From contig CAMPJY010000042.1 in assembly GCA_946887025.1 (NCBI GenBank), positions 1 to 16,715 of the forward strand: a stretch of DNA of 16,715 nucleotides, in the 5' to 3' direction. A program made the translations under genes and the position numbers. How positions within the stretch are numbered: the stretch's first letter is position 1; every line of letters starts with the position of its first letter. The notes beneath the pieces were generated by a model, which saw nothing but the letters and a program-made list of their open reading frames with translations, was not told the origin of the DNA and made no database searches. Origin of the DNA: an uncultured Salinimicrobium sp. (GTDB taxonomy: Bacteria; Bacteroidota; Bacteroidia; Flavobacteriales; Flavobacteriaceae). This document shows, one piece after another, positions 1-8,111 of this stretch.

Positions 1-53
1 TCACTCTTTAAAACTTGCTCCTCGAAAGTAGCGTCAGTTATCTCTAAAGCCAT
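1..53 (-). CDS. trxA: Thioredoxin, N-terminal fragment (cut by window edge)
   Basis: Read leftward from the ATG at 53-51, the frame stays open to the window edge and gives M-A-L-E-I-T-D-A-T-F-E-E-Q-V-L-K-S. This matches, from memory, the usual opening of flavobacterial thioredoxin TrxA, which goes on to the WCGPC redox centre; that part lies outside the window. Thioredoxin is a cytoplasmic disulfide reductase of about 105 residues. The gene lies downstream of dnaE in the same direction with a 152-nt gap. Only 17 codons are visible, so the call rests on the N-terminal signature alone. Confidence 0.7.
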   Translation of the reverse strand, partial: MALEITDATFEEQVLKS

Positions 54-168
54 AATTTCTATTTTTTGTTCTTAATTCTGTTTCTGAAGTGTAAAATTAG
101 TCAAATAATTTTCTAAAACTTACAATCTTCACATTAGATTATGTTATGGGGTCATTGGAGGAACCTAT

Positions 169-195
169 GTAGAGACCAATGAATTGGGTCTCTAC
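169..195 (-). terminator. Hairpin 10 nt past the dnaE stop codon
   Basis: GTAGAGACC (169-177) and GGTCTCTAC (187-195) are perfect 9-bp inverted arms. The inner AAT/ATT can extend the stem past a one-base bulge. It begins 10 nt beyond the dnaE stop and lies between dnaE and trxA, so it could end dnaE transcription or protect the dnaE mRNA 3' end. No U-tract follows it on the minus strand, so it is not a textbook intrinsic terminator. Confidence 0.4.
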
Positions 196-205
196 AGCCC
201 TTCCA

Positions 206-3200
206 TTAATTCAATTTGTACAACACCTGTTTTTCCTCCAGCCTGTCCAGCAGCTCCTGAGAGATCCTGATCTTCTGTTTCCGGCTTGGCATGTGGAGCT
301 TCACCTGTTCCTGCATCTCATACACCACAAAATTCAGGTTATTATCCCCGGGATGGGAGTGGAAAATATCCTTCAGCTCCTCTATATGCTCCTCCTGCAG
401 CTTGGCGATATCCAGCTGGATGGTGAGCTTTTTGGCGTAAATATCCATCACCTCCTGCAACAGCTGAATGTTGTTGAACTGCATTCGCGGTTCCCCTTTC
501 TTGCCGGTATCCTTCTGCACCCAGCCTTCCTTCACAAATACCTTCACATGTACAAAGGAATTCGGAACCAGGAAGTGGCGGTACTTCAGGTACTCTTCCT
601 TGAAGATCCTGAACTCAAAGGATTCGTTGTAATCCTCGATTATAAAAGTGGCCCAGCCCATCCCCTGCTTGGTGGTGCGGTGCTGTACTTCACTGACGAC
701 CCCTCCAAAGGTGAGTTCGCGATTCACGCAGGCCTCGAGATTCTGCACGTCCGCCAGGGTGGCATTACAGAAGTTCTTCATCTCAATGCGGAAATCATCC
801 AGGGGATGGCCCGAGATATAGATCCCCACCACTTCTTTCTCCCTTTTCAGTTTGGCCATGGTACCCCATTCCTCACAAGGCGGGACCACGGGCTCGGGAA
901 TCTGGACCTCACTGGCATCGCCAAAGAGGCTTACCTGTGCGGAATTCTCGTTCTCCTGGTACTTGGCAGCGTATTTAATGGCTTTTTCAAGGAAAGTGAT
1001 CCCATCCCCCTCATCGTGGAAATACTGCGCCCTGTGGGTGTTTCCGAAGCTGTCGAAGCCTCCCGCCAGGGCGAGGTTCTCAAAAGCCTTTTTATTGGCA
1101 GCACGCAGATCAATGCGCTTGGCCATATCGAAGATGGACTTGTAGGGAGCGTCTTTGCGGTTCACCACAATGGTAGCCACGGCTCCGGCACCTACGCCCT
1201 TGATGGCACCCATTCCAAAACGGACGGCGTTCTCCTTGTTGACCGAGAATTTATAATAGGATTCGTTGACGTCAGGCCCCAGCACCTTCAGTTTCATGCG
1301 CTTGCATTCCTCCATGAAGAAGGTGACCTGCTTGATGTCGTTCATGTTGTTGGAAAGCACCGCCGCCATGTATTCCGCAGGATAATGGGCTTTCAGATAG
1401 GCGGTCTGGTAAGCGATCCACGCATAACAGGTGGAGTGGGATTTATTAAAGGCATAAGCCGCAAAAGCTTCCCAGTCCTTCCATACTTTCTCCAGGACCT
1501 CCCTTGGATGTCCTTTGGCTTCCCCTCCATCGAGGAACTTTGGTTTCAGCTGCTCCAGCAGGGCAAAGATCTTTTTCCCCATGGCCTTCCGCAGCACGTC
1601 CGCCTCACCTTTGGTAAAGCCGGCGAGTTTCTGTGACAGAAGCATCACCTGCTCCTGGTAGACGGTAATTCCGTAGGTTTCCTTCAGATATTCTTCCATA
1701 TCCGGAAGATCGTATGCTATCTCCTCATGCCCGTGTTTCCTGGCGATGAAACTGGGGATGTATTCCATTGGTCCCGGACGGTAGAGGGCGTTCATGGCAA
1801 TAAGGTCATCAAAAACCGTGGGTTTCAGGTCCTTCATATGCTTCTGCATCCCGGGGGATTCGTACTGGAATATACCCACGGTTTCTCCACGCTGGAAGAG
1901 TTCGTAAGTCAGCTGATCATCCAGGGGAATAGCGTCGATGTCGATGTCGATATCATGCCTTCCCTTAACGATCTTGATGGTGTCCTTGATCAGGGTCAGG
2001 GTCTTCAGTCCCAGGAAATCCATCTTCAGCAGGCCTGCACTTTCCACCACCGAGTTGTCGAATTGGGTGACGTACAGATCGGAATCCTTGGCTACGGAAA
2101 CGGGAACGAAGTTGGTGATGTCACTGGGGGTAATAATGACCCCACAGGCGTGGATCCCGGTATTCCTTACCGAACCTTCCAGAATACGTGCCTGGTTCAC
2201 CGTCTGGGCCTCCAGGTCGTCGCCTTCGGAAATATTGAGGAGCTCGTTGATCTTCTCCAGATCGTCAGCACGAAACTTCTGTCTGAGTTCCTTTTCCTCC
2301 ACCCCGAAGATCTTGCCCAGCTTGGCCATGTTTGGTACCAGTTTGGAAATCCTGTCTGCTTCATGCAATGGCAGGTCCAGCACCCTGGCCGTATCCCTGA
2401 TGGCCGATTTGGCCGCCATGGTGCCGTAGGTGATGATCTGGGCCACCTGATTGGCCCCGTACTTCCTGATCACATAGTCCATTACCCGGCTTCGGCCTTC
2501 ATCGTCGAAGTCGATATCAATATCGGGCATGCTCACCCTGTCCGGATTCAGGAAACGCTCAAACAGCAGGTCGTATTTAATAGGATCGATGTTGGTGATC
2601 CAGAGGCAATAGGCCACTGCGGATCCTGCAGCAGATCCCCTTCCGGGACCCACGGAAACGTCCATTTTACGCGCTTCCCTGATGAAATCCTCCACGATGA
2701 GGAAGTAACCCGGGTAACCGGTGTTCTCGATGACAGAGAGCTCGAAATCGAGCCGTTCCTTTATGGCATCGGTGAGTTCCCCATAACGGATCTTTGCCCC
2801 CTCAAAGGTGATATGCCGCAGATAGGCATTCTCCCCGCGTTTCCCGCCATCCAGGGCATCCTCGGCGTGTTTAAACTGCTCCGGAATATCGAAAGCCGGC
2901 AACAGAACATCGCGGGCCAATTCGTAGGGCTGGATCTTATCGACCACCTCCTGCACATTCGAAATGGCCTGAGGCAGGTCCTTGAATAGGGCTTTCATTT
3001 CTTCCCCGCTCTTGAAATAGTATTCATTGTTGGGAAGTCCGTAGCGATATCCACGCCCCCTGCCAATGGGGGTGGCCTGCTTCTCCCCGTCCTTCACGCA
3101 CAGCAGGATATCGTGGGCATTGGCATCCTCCTGTTCACAGTAATAGGTATTGTTGGTGGCGACGATTTTCAGCTGATGTTTTTCGGCCAGCTGTACCAGC

Positions 3201-4591
3201 ACCGTATTCACCCTGTTCTCGTCCTCCTGGTTGTGACGCATGAGTTCGATGTACAGGTCCTCGCCAAACTGTTCTTTCCACCACAACAGGGCTTCTTCCG
3301 CCTGGTTCTCCCCCACGTTCAGGATCTTACCGGGAACTTCCCCATAAAGATTTCCTGTAAGGACGATGATGTCCTCCTTGTATTTCTGAATGACTTCCCG
3401 GTCGATGCGGGGAACATAATAGAAACCATCCGTATAGGCGATGGAGGACATTTTGGCGAGATTGTGGTAGCCTTTCTTATTCTTGGCCAGCATCACAATC
3501 TGATAGCCGTTGTCCTTTCTGGATTTGTCCTTGTGATTTTCGCACACGAAGAATTCACAGCCAATGATGGCTTTCAGCTCCCTGGCTTCGGCTGGTTCGT
3601 TATTTGCAAGCGCCGCTTCGTTCTTCGCCTTTACACCTTTGTTGTAAGCACCTACTTCCTTGACAAAATGGAAGGCGCCCATCATGTTGGCATGGTCGGT
3701 AAGGGCAACGGCGGGCATCTGATCCTTTGCGGCCGCCTTTACCAGATCCTGTACGCTTATTGTAGACTGAAGGACGGAGAACTGGCTGTGGTTGTGCAGA
3801 TGAGAGAACCTCAGCTCATCCAGGAATTCGAGATTTTCCCTTATCTCTTCTGAAGATATCTGCTCGGGAGCCAATTCCTTCTGAATCCTTTTCCTGATCT
3901 CCTCAGAAGCTTTCTTTAAATTTATATGTTTAAGTCCAATCAGCTGAATGGGCTGCGGGTTGGTTTCTGAAAACCGGGAATAATAATCGGGAGTTATGTC
4001 CAGGACCTCTGAAGTGAAGAATTCACGTCGCAGGAGCTCCAGGAAACACCGGGTAGTTGCCTCCACATCGGCCGTGGCATTGTGAGCTTCGGCGAAAGGC
4101 TGGTTGAAAAGGAACTGGTGCAGTTCAGTTAAAGTAGGGAGTTTGAATTTTCCTCCCCGACCTCCCGGAAGGCAGCAAAGCTGTGCTGTAGCCTCGGTAC
4201 AGGTATCCAGTACAGGTTTTCCAAGAAGGCTGTTCTGCATGCCTGCCCTGTGGAATTCCGCACCCACAATATTCAGGTCAAAGCCTACATTCTGTCCCAC
4301 CACGTATTTACATTTCTCTAGCGCCAGGTGGAACTTTTCCAGCATTTCAATTAAAGTTATCCCCTGTTCCCGGGCAAGCTCTGTCGAGATCCCGTGTACC
4401 TGTTCCGCGTCATAGGGGATGTTAAAACCCTCGGGCTTTATCAGGTAGTCCTGATGCTCCAGCAAAGTACCCATGTCGTCGTGCAACTGCCAGGCGATCT
4501 GTATACATCGCGGCCAATTGTCAGCATCCGTCAGGGGGGCATCCCATCTCTTGGGAAGTCCGGTGGTTTCAGTGTCAAAAATCAAATACAT
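206..4591 (-). CDS. dnaE: DNA polymerase III alpha subunit with fused N-terminal DEDDh exonuclease
   Basis: Replicative DNA polymerase, 1461 residues, clearly longer than E. coli DnaE (about 1160) because a proofreading exonuclease is fused in front. Residues 1-180 are a DnaQ-type domain with all DEDDh residues visible (D6, E8, D105, H170, D175). A PHP domain starts near 262 with H264, H266 and H268. The polymerase core has the G-P-G-R-G-S-A-A-G-S nucleotide motif and P-D-I-D-I-D-F with catalytic D690 and D692. Q-V-S-L-F (1219-1223) fits a beta-clamp-binding motif, and an OB fold follows before the C-terminal domain. The PHP site looks degenerate, with N481 and Y483 where active PHP domains carry Asp and His. 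The ATG at 4591 is used because the exonuclease motif begins right after it. It is divergent from ssb-recQ; trxA lies downstream. Confidence 0.97.
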   Translation of the reverse strand: MYLIFDTETTGLPKRWDAPLTDADNWPRCIQIAWQLHDDMGTLLEHQDYLIKPEGFNIPYDAEQVHGISTELAREQGITLIEMLEKFHLALEKCKYVVGQNVGFDLNIVGAEFHRAGMQNSLLGKPVLDTCTEATAQLCCLPGGRGGKFKLPTLTELHQFLFNQPFAEAHNATADVEATTRCFLELLRREFFTSEVLDITPDYYSRFSETNPQPIQLIGLKHINLKKASEEIRKRIQKELAPEQISSEEIRENLEFLDELRFSHLHNHSQFSVLQSTISVQDLVKAAAKDQMPAVALTDHANMMGAFHFVKEVGAYNKGVKAKNEAALANNEPAEARELKAIIGCEFFVCENHKDKSRKDNGYQIVMLAKNKKGYHNLAKMSSIAYTDGFYYVPRIDREVIQKYKEDIIVLTGNLYGEVPGKILNVGENQAEEALLWWKEQFGEDLYIELMRHNQEDENRVNTVLVQLAEKHQLKIVATNNTYYCEQEDANAHDILLCVKDGEKQATPIGRGRGYRYGLPNNEYYFKSGEEMKALFKDLPQAISNVQEVVDKIQPYELARDVLLPAFDIPEQFKHAEDALDGGKRGENAYLRHITFEGAKIRYGELTDAIKERLDFELSVIENTGYPGYFLIVEDFIREARKMDVSVGPGRGSAAGSAVAYCLWITNIDPIKYDLLFERFLNPDRVSMPDIDIDFDDEGRSRVMDYVIRKYGANQVAQIITYGTMAAKSAIRDTARVLDLPLHEADRISKLVPNMAKLGKIFGVEEKELRQKFRADDLEKINELLNISEGDDLEAQTVNQARILEGSVRNTGIHACGVIITPSDITNFVPVSVAKDSDLYVTQFDNSVVESAGLLKMDFLGLKTLTLIKDTIKIVKGRHDIDIDIDAIPLDDQLTYELFQRGETVGIFQYESPGMQKHMKDLKPTVFDDLIAMNALYRPGPMEYIPSFIARKHGHEEIAYDLPDMEEYLKETYGITVYQEQVMLLSQKLAGFTKGEADVLRKAMGKKIFALLEQLKPKFLDGGEAKGHPREVLEKVWKDWEAFAAYAFNKSHSTCYAWIAYQTAYLKAHYPAEYMAAVLSNNMNDIKQVTFFMEECKRMKLKVLGPDVNESYYKFSVNKENAVRFGMGAIKGVGAGAVATIVVNRKDAPYKSIFDMAKRIDLRAANKKAFENLALAGGFDSFGNTHRAQYFHDEGDGITFLEKAIKYAAKYQENENSAQVSLFGDASEVQIPEPVVPPCEEWGTMAKLKREKEVVGIYISGHPLDDFRIEMKNFCNATLADVQNLEACVNRELTFGGVVSEVQHRTTKQGMGWATFIIEDYNESFEFRIFKEEYLKYRHFLVPNSFVHVKVFVKEGWVQKDTGKKGEPRMQFNNIQLLQEVMDIYAKKLTIQLDIAKLQEEHIEELKDIFHSHPGDNNLNFVVYEMQEQVKLHMPSRKQKIRISQELLDRLEEKQVLYKLN

Positions 4592-4748
4592 GCTACTCGG
4601 AATTTTCTGTTTCTCTGAGAGTTGAGCCTCGCAAAGAAAAAATTAGGGGAACTAACAGCAGGTAAAAATAGGTATATTTTTAAGCTGAGGGAAAGAAAGT
4701 TTTTAAGAATTATTAACGGTTAATTTCTGCCGGACATAGAAAAGGAGC

Positions 4749-4777
4749 AGACCTAACAGGGTTTCAGAACCTGTTAG
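4749..4777. repeat. CTAACAGG/CCTGTTAG palindromic repeat
   Basis: CTAACAGG (4753-4760) and CCTGTTAG (4770-4777) form a perfect 8-bp stem with a 9-nt loop. The preceding AG-AC extends a 12-mer, AGACCTAACAGG (4749-4760), which recurs exactly at 14542-14553 inside a glycosyltransferase gene. Both neighbouring genes begin, rather than end, at this intergenic region, and no T-run follows, so a terminator role is unlikely. It fits a dispersed flavobacterial palindromic repeat. Confidence 0.65.
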
Positions 4778-4858
4778 CTTTCACACTCTCAAACCCAGGT
4801 AAACGACTACAAACGCTTACAAACAATTAGAATCGAAAACAAGTGATTATCAACCGAC

Positions 4859-4885
4859 TTGAGCTATCAAGGGATGATAAGTTTG
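4859..4885 (+). promoter_or_regulatory. Candidate promoter for ssb-recQ (Bacteroidota type)
   Basis: TAAGTTTG at 4878-4885 matches the Bacteroidota -7 consensus TAnnTTTG exactly. TTG at 4859-4861 could be the -33 element, although the 16-nt spacing is a little shorter than usual. The expected transcription start is near 4892, giving a 5' leader of about 44 nt before the ssb ATG. No Shine-Dalgarno sequence is seen; the leader is A-rich, as is usual in this phylum. Confidence 0.5.
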
Positions 4886-4935
4886 TTCTGTTGATTCAGC
4901 AAAACAATTAAAAGTTCAATTTAAAAGAAACGATT

Positions 4936-5310
4936 ATGAACACTTTGAGAAACAGGGTCCAGTTACTTGGACGGGTAGGAAGAAATCCGGAGGTCGTTAC
5001 TCTGGAAGATGGAAAGAAACTGGCAAAATTTTCCCTGGCGACAACGGAACAGTATAGGGATAAACATGGGGATAAAATTTCAGTGACCAACTGGCACCAC
5101 GTGAGTTTTTGGAACGGTTCTGCAACACTGATCGAAAAATACGTCTTTCAGGGCTCCGAAATAGCCGTGGAAGGCAAATTGACCAGCAGAAGCTGGGAGG
5201 ATATGAGCGGAACCCGACACTACTCTACTCAGGTTATTGGAACCACGCTGGTTTTATTAGGGAAGAAAGATACAGAACAAGTGGAAAATTCAGGTTATGC
5301 CTTTGAGTAA
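4936..5310 (+). CDS. ssb: Single-stranded DNA-binding protein, short tail-less form
   Basis: OB-fold protein of 124 residues that coats single-stranded DNA during replication and repair. It opens M-N-T-L-R-N-R-V-Q-L-L-G-R-V-G and has the family's aromatic DNA-stacking residues in N-W-H-H-V (W53), F58/W59 and W87, plus the V-E-G-K-L motif (78-82). The OB fold fills nearly the whole chain. After about residue 112 there is only a short end finishing G-Y-A-F-E, with no Gly/Pro-rich linker and no acidic D-D-I-P-F-type tip, which partner proteins normally bind. This suggests an accessory SSB paralogue rather than the main replicative one, though the genome's other SSB cannot be checked here. recQ starts 20 nt downstream, so the two are probably co-transcribed. 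Confidence 0.93.
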   Translation: MNTLRNRVQLLGRVGRNPEVVTLEDGKKLAKFSLATTEQYRDKHGDKISVTNWHHVSFWNGSATLIEKYVFQGSEIAVEGKLTSRSWEDMSGTRHYSTQVIGTTLVLLGKKDTEQVENSGYAFE

Positions 5311-5330
5311 ATAAATAAATGTTATGAGTC

Positions 5331-7439
5331 ATGAAAATCGAAGAAAAACTCAAGCCCCTTTTAAAAACCCATTTTGGTTTTGACAGCTTTTTGCCTGATC
5401 AGGAACACATTATTAAGGAAATACTTTCGGGAAAGGATGTGTTATCCATAATGCCTACGGGCGCCGGAAAATCCCTTTGTTTTCAACTACCTGCTCTGGC
5501 ACTCCAGGGAACGGTGATCGTCATATCTCCCCTGATCGCCCTGATGAAGGACCAGGTAGATTCCTTAAAGGCCAACGGGATAGCCGCTGACTTCTTTAAT
5601 AGCAGCCAGAGTCCTGAAATGCAAAGACAGGTTTTGAAAAATTATTCTGAAGCCAGACTGAGGTTGCTTTATCTGGCTCCCGAAAGCCTGTTGTCGCTAA
5701 TGCCGGTGCTAAAAAACTCCAGGGTCAGCCTTATCGCTGTAGATGAAGCCCACTGCATTTCAGCCTGGGGACATGATTTCCGGCCCACTTACCTGCGGCT
5801 GAGCATCCTGAAAAAAGAATTTCCCAAGATCCCTATCCTTGCTCTTACGGCGACTGCCGACTCGGCAACTCAGGACGATATTCTTCAACAGTTGAATATT
5901 CCGGAAGCCACCAGGCATGTGTCCTCTTTTGACAGGAAGAACCTGTTCCTGGAGGTGAGACCAGCCAAGAACAGGACCAGGCAGATTCTTAAATTCCTGA
6001 AAGAGCATCCTGAGGAGAGCGGGATAATCTATTGCCTCAGCAGGTCGGGCACCGAGAAATTGGCCATGGCTCTCCGGGAAAAAGGCTTCAAGGCCAGCGC
6101 CTATCACGCCGGAATGGATTCCAGGCAGCGGAATGCGATCCAGGAGGATTTCATACATGACAGGACTCCAATTATAGTGGCTACCATTGCTTTCGGGATG
6201 GGGATTGACAAGAGTAATGTGCGCTGGGTGATCCACCACAATCTCCCTAAAAACATCGAGAGCTATTATCAGGAGATCGGCAGAGGAGGACGCGATGGCC
6301 TGCCTTCCCATTGTCTGCTCTTTTTCACCTATTCCGATGTTTTCCAGCTCAGGAATTTCATCAAGGAAAATCCTGCGGAGGAGGTGCAGTCAGCCAAACT
6401 GGACAGGATGCAACAGTACGCCGAGGCGCAGAGCTGCCGTCGAATCGCCCTTCTCAGCTATTTCGGAGAACATATTTCGGGGGGATGCGGGAACTGTGAT
6501 ATCTGTAAAAACCCGCCACAATATTTTGACGGAACCGAACTTGCGGTAAAAGTATGCAGTACTGTTTTCGCCATCCATGAACGGGAAGGAATGGGGACGA
6601 TAGTCGATATTTTGCGAGGCTCCCAGAACTCCGCCCTTATCGGCAAAAACTACCATAAGTTGGGCACCTATGGTTCCATCAGGACAATATCCTGGCATGA
6701 CCTACAGCAATACCTGAAACAACTGGTGAACCTGGGGGTACTGGAGGTCTGTTTTCACCAGAAAGGCAGATTGAAGATCACCCCTATTGGCAAAGGCATT
6801 CTGGAGGAGGGCGCAAGGATACATCTTGCAAAACCTTTCCAGGCAGAAGAAAAAGAAATCCGGGAAAGGAAAGCAGTCACTGCTAATGAGTCGCTATTCG
6901 AGCGGTTGAGAAAACTGAGAATGGAAATTGCCGTAGAGGAAAAAACCCCTGCCTATATCATTTTCAGCGATGCCACTTTAAAAGATCTGGAAGAAAAAAT
7001 GCCACTTTCAGAAGGAGATTTTGGAAAAATAAAAGGGGTGGGAGAAGTGAAACAGAAAAAATATGCTTCGCGTTTTGTAGAGGAGATCTTTAAATTTAAA
7101 CAACCGAAGTTGGTCTCCTATAAAAGGAGTCTTCAGCTGTACCAGGAAGGCCGGAGTCCCGAAGATATTGCCAGACAAAGGAATTTAAAGCCGGAAACAA
7201 TTTATAACCACCTGCTAAAAGCTTATGACGCAGGGGAATCAATTTCAATAGCCGATTTTATTTCTCAGAAGGAATTGGAGCAGATCAAAATGGCGAAGCT
7301 GACACTGACAGATCCGGAGGGCCTTAAAAGCTACCATAGCTCCCTGGGGCAGCACTTTCCTTATTGGAAGATAAAATTTGGTCTGAATCTGCTGGCAAAA
7401 GAGCCGGTTCTTGTGGATGAAGAAAATCTTGATCAGTAA
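5331..7439 (+). CDS. recQ: ATP-dependent DNA helicase RecQ
   Basis: Superfamily 2 3'-to-5' DNA helicase, 702 residues, acting in recombination and replication-fork repair. Visible in order: Walker A M-P-T-G-A-G-K-S (41-48), D-E-A-H (138-141), the A-L-T-A-T-A motif, the helicase C-terminal motif V-A-T-I-A-F-G-M-G-I-D-K, and Q-E-I-G-R-G-G-R-D-G with the motif VI arginines. The RecQ zinc site has C369, C386, C389 and C392, followed by a winged-helix region. An HRDC domain spans roughly 520-590, and a helix-turn-helix-like tail (about 595-640, with P-E-D-I-A-R and T-I-Y-N-H-L) precedes the C-terminus. The start at 5331 is preferred: the in-frame ATG at 5319 meets a stop after two codons, and the protein aligns from here. 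No terminator is evident after the stop codon. Confidence 0.97.
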   Translation: MKIEEKLKPLLKTHFGFDSFLPDQEHIIKEILSGKDVLSIMPTGAGKSLCFQLPALALQGTVIVISPLIALMKDQVDSLKANGIAADFFNSSQSPEMQRQVLKNYSEARLRLLYLAPESLLSLMPVLKNSRVSLIAVDEAHCISAWGHDFRPTYLRLSILKKEFPKIPILALTATADSATQDDILQQLNIPEATRHVSSFDRKNLFLEVRPAKNRTRQILKFLKEHPEESGIIYCLSRSGTEKLAMALREKGFKASAYHAGMDSRQRNAIQEDFIHDRTPIIVATIAFGMGIDKSNVRWVIHHNLPKNIESYYQEIGRGGRDGLPSHCLLFFTYSDVFQLRNFIKENPAEEVQSAKLDRMQQYAEAQSCRRIALLSYFGEHISGGCGNCDICKNPPQYFDGTELAVKVCSTVFAIHEREGMGTIVDILRGSQNSALIGKNYHKLGTYGSIRTISWHDLQQYLKQLVNLGVLEVCFHQKGRLKITPIGKGILEEGARIHLAKPFQAEEKEIRERKAVTANESLFERLRKLRMEIAVEEKTPAYIIFSDATLKDLEEKMPLSEGDFGKIKGVGEVKQKKYASRFVEEIFKFKQPKLVSYKRSLQLYQEGRSPEDIARQRNLKPETIYNHLLKAYDAGESISIADFISQKELEQIKMAKLTLTDPEGLKSYHSSLGQHFPYWKIKFGLNLLAKEPVLVDEENLDQ

Positions 7440-7467
7440 ATTAAATTTTCCTTAATTAATCCATGGG

Positions 7468-7500
7468 TTTTGATGTTGGCGGGAAGTTTTCGTAAATTCA
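7468..7500 (+). promoter_or_regulatory. Possible promoter ahead of the small membrane protein
   Basis: TTTTG (7468-7472) and TAAATTCA (7493-7500) are 20 nt apart, which is the right spacing for Bacteroidota -33/-7 elements. The -7 box keeps TAnnTT but not the final TG. It would start transcription about 20 nt before the ATG at 7528 and could drive the small ORF and perhaps the arsenosugar genes after it. Evidence is by eye only. Confidence 0.3.
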
Positions 7501-7527
7501 TAGGTTCAACGATCAAAACCCTTCAGG

Positions 7528-7704
7528 ATGCGCAAGGAAAATGAAAAATCGACTCCAGTGGAAACTCCAAAGGAAGAATTCAGGAACCACGTAAACCAGT
7601 CTACTGAAGAAAAGGATAAAAGTGGATATGGCCTGATTGCCATTGTAGTGATCATTGCCATTATTCTCCTGGGCTTTCTGTTCTTCTCGGGCATGTGGGC
7701 CTGA
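7528..7704 (+). CDS. Small single-span membrane protein, unknown function
   Basis: A 58-residue ORF read directly from the sequence. A charged, polar N-terminal half (M-R-K-E-N-E-K-S-T-P... up to S-T-E-E-K-D-K) is followed by a single hydrophobic segment at residues 35-53 (G-L-I-A-I-V-V-I-I-A-I-I-L-L-G-F-L-F-F), ending S-G-M-W-A. The layout suggests a tail-anchored or N-in single-pass protein with an Arg/Lys/Glu-rich cytoplasmic part. I do not recognise a family. It lies 88 nt after recQ and 60 nt before the AhpD-like gene, on the same strand as both. The clean charge/hydrophobicity split and codon-like composition make it likely real. Confidence 0.6.
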   Translation: MRKENEKSTPVETPKEEFRNHVNQSTEEKDKSGYGLIAIVVIIAIILLGFLFFSGMWA

Positions 7705-7764
7705 TTCCCCGACAGCTATTCCTAAAATTACTATTCCTTATATTGGGGTACTAAAACCATTATT

Positions 7765-8100
7765 ATGTCAGATACCTATTATGATCCAGCCGATCTTCGG
7801 AAATTTGGTGGCGTCACCGACTGGAATGAAACCCTGGGAAAGAAATTTTTTGAATATTACAACTCTGTTTTTGAGGAAGGAAAGCTCAGTGCGCGGGAAA
7901 AATCCCTTATCGCCCTGGCGGTCTCCCATGCTGTCCAGTGTCCCTATTGTATTGATGCCTACACCAAGGATGGTCTGCAACGGGGAGTAGATAAGGAGGA
8001 AATGATGGAAGCCGTTCATGTGGCTTCTGCCATAAAAGGAGGCGCCACTCTGGTACATGGCGTGCAGATGATGAATAAGTTTGAGAAGCTGAGTATGTAA
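7765..8100 (+). CDS. AhpD/carboxymuconolactone-decarboxylase-like protein, arsenosugar-associated
   Basis: Small all-helical protein of 111 residues in the AhpD/CMD superfamily, with the redox motif C59-P-Y-C62 inside A-V-S-H-A-V-Q-C-P-Y-C-I-D-A-Y. Its position directly before arsS matches the family NCBI calls 'arsenosugar biosynthesis-associated peroxidase-like protein'. In peroxidase AhpD the motif is C-x2-C-x3-H; here the residue four after the second Cys is Tyr66, so the proton-relay His is missing and ordinary alkylhydroperoxidase activity is doubtful. A thiol/disulfide or arsenic-handling role is inference. The gene is 60 nt after the small membrane ORF and 71 nt before arsS. The start ATG at 7765 gives the M-S-D-T-Y-Y N-terminus; no Shine-Dalgarno is seen. 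Confidence 0.85.
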   Translation: MSDTYYDPADLRKFGGVTDWNETLGKKFFEYYNSVFEEGKLSAREKSLIALAVSHAVQCPYCIDAYTKDGLQRGVDKEEMMEAVHVASAIKGGATLVHGVQMMNKFEKLSM

Positions 8101-8111
8101 GAGGGGAAATA

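Larger units (their letters stand above)
4592..4935. other. Divergent dnaE / ssb intergenic region
   Basis: These 344 bases carry no plausible gene on either strand. The region must hold the promoters for dnaE (leftward) and ssb (rightward). The ssb side has a clear TAAGTTTG box (entered separately). No equally good TAnnTTTG box was found on the dnaE side, although the stretch around 4660-4740 is AT-rich. A palindromic repeat sits in the middle at 4749-4777. Confidence 0.7.

Noticed and set aside
179..3853. Long plus-strand open frames opposite dnaE (up to 485 codons)
   Set aside because: They lie entirely inside dnaE, whose protein is unmistakable on the minus strand. Their translations are rich in H, L, V and G with no known motif, as expected for antisense shadows of a codon-biased gene.
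5319..5327. Earlier ATG codons at 5319 and 5324 as starts for recQ
   Set aside because: The first meets a TGA after two codons and the second is out of frame with recQ.
7739..7746. TATATTGG as a -7 promoter box for the AhpD-like gene
   Set aside because: It has one mismatch to TAnnTTTG, and no TTG/TTTG lies at a suitable distance upstream.
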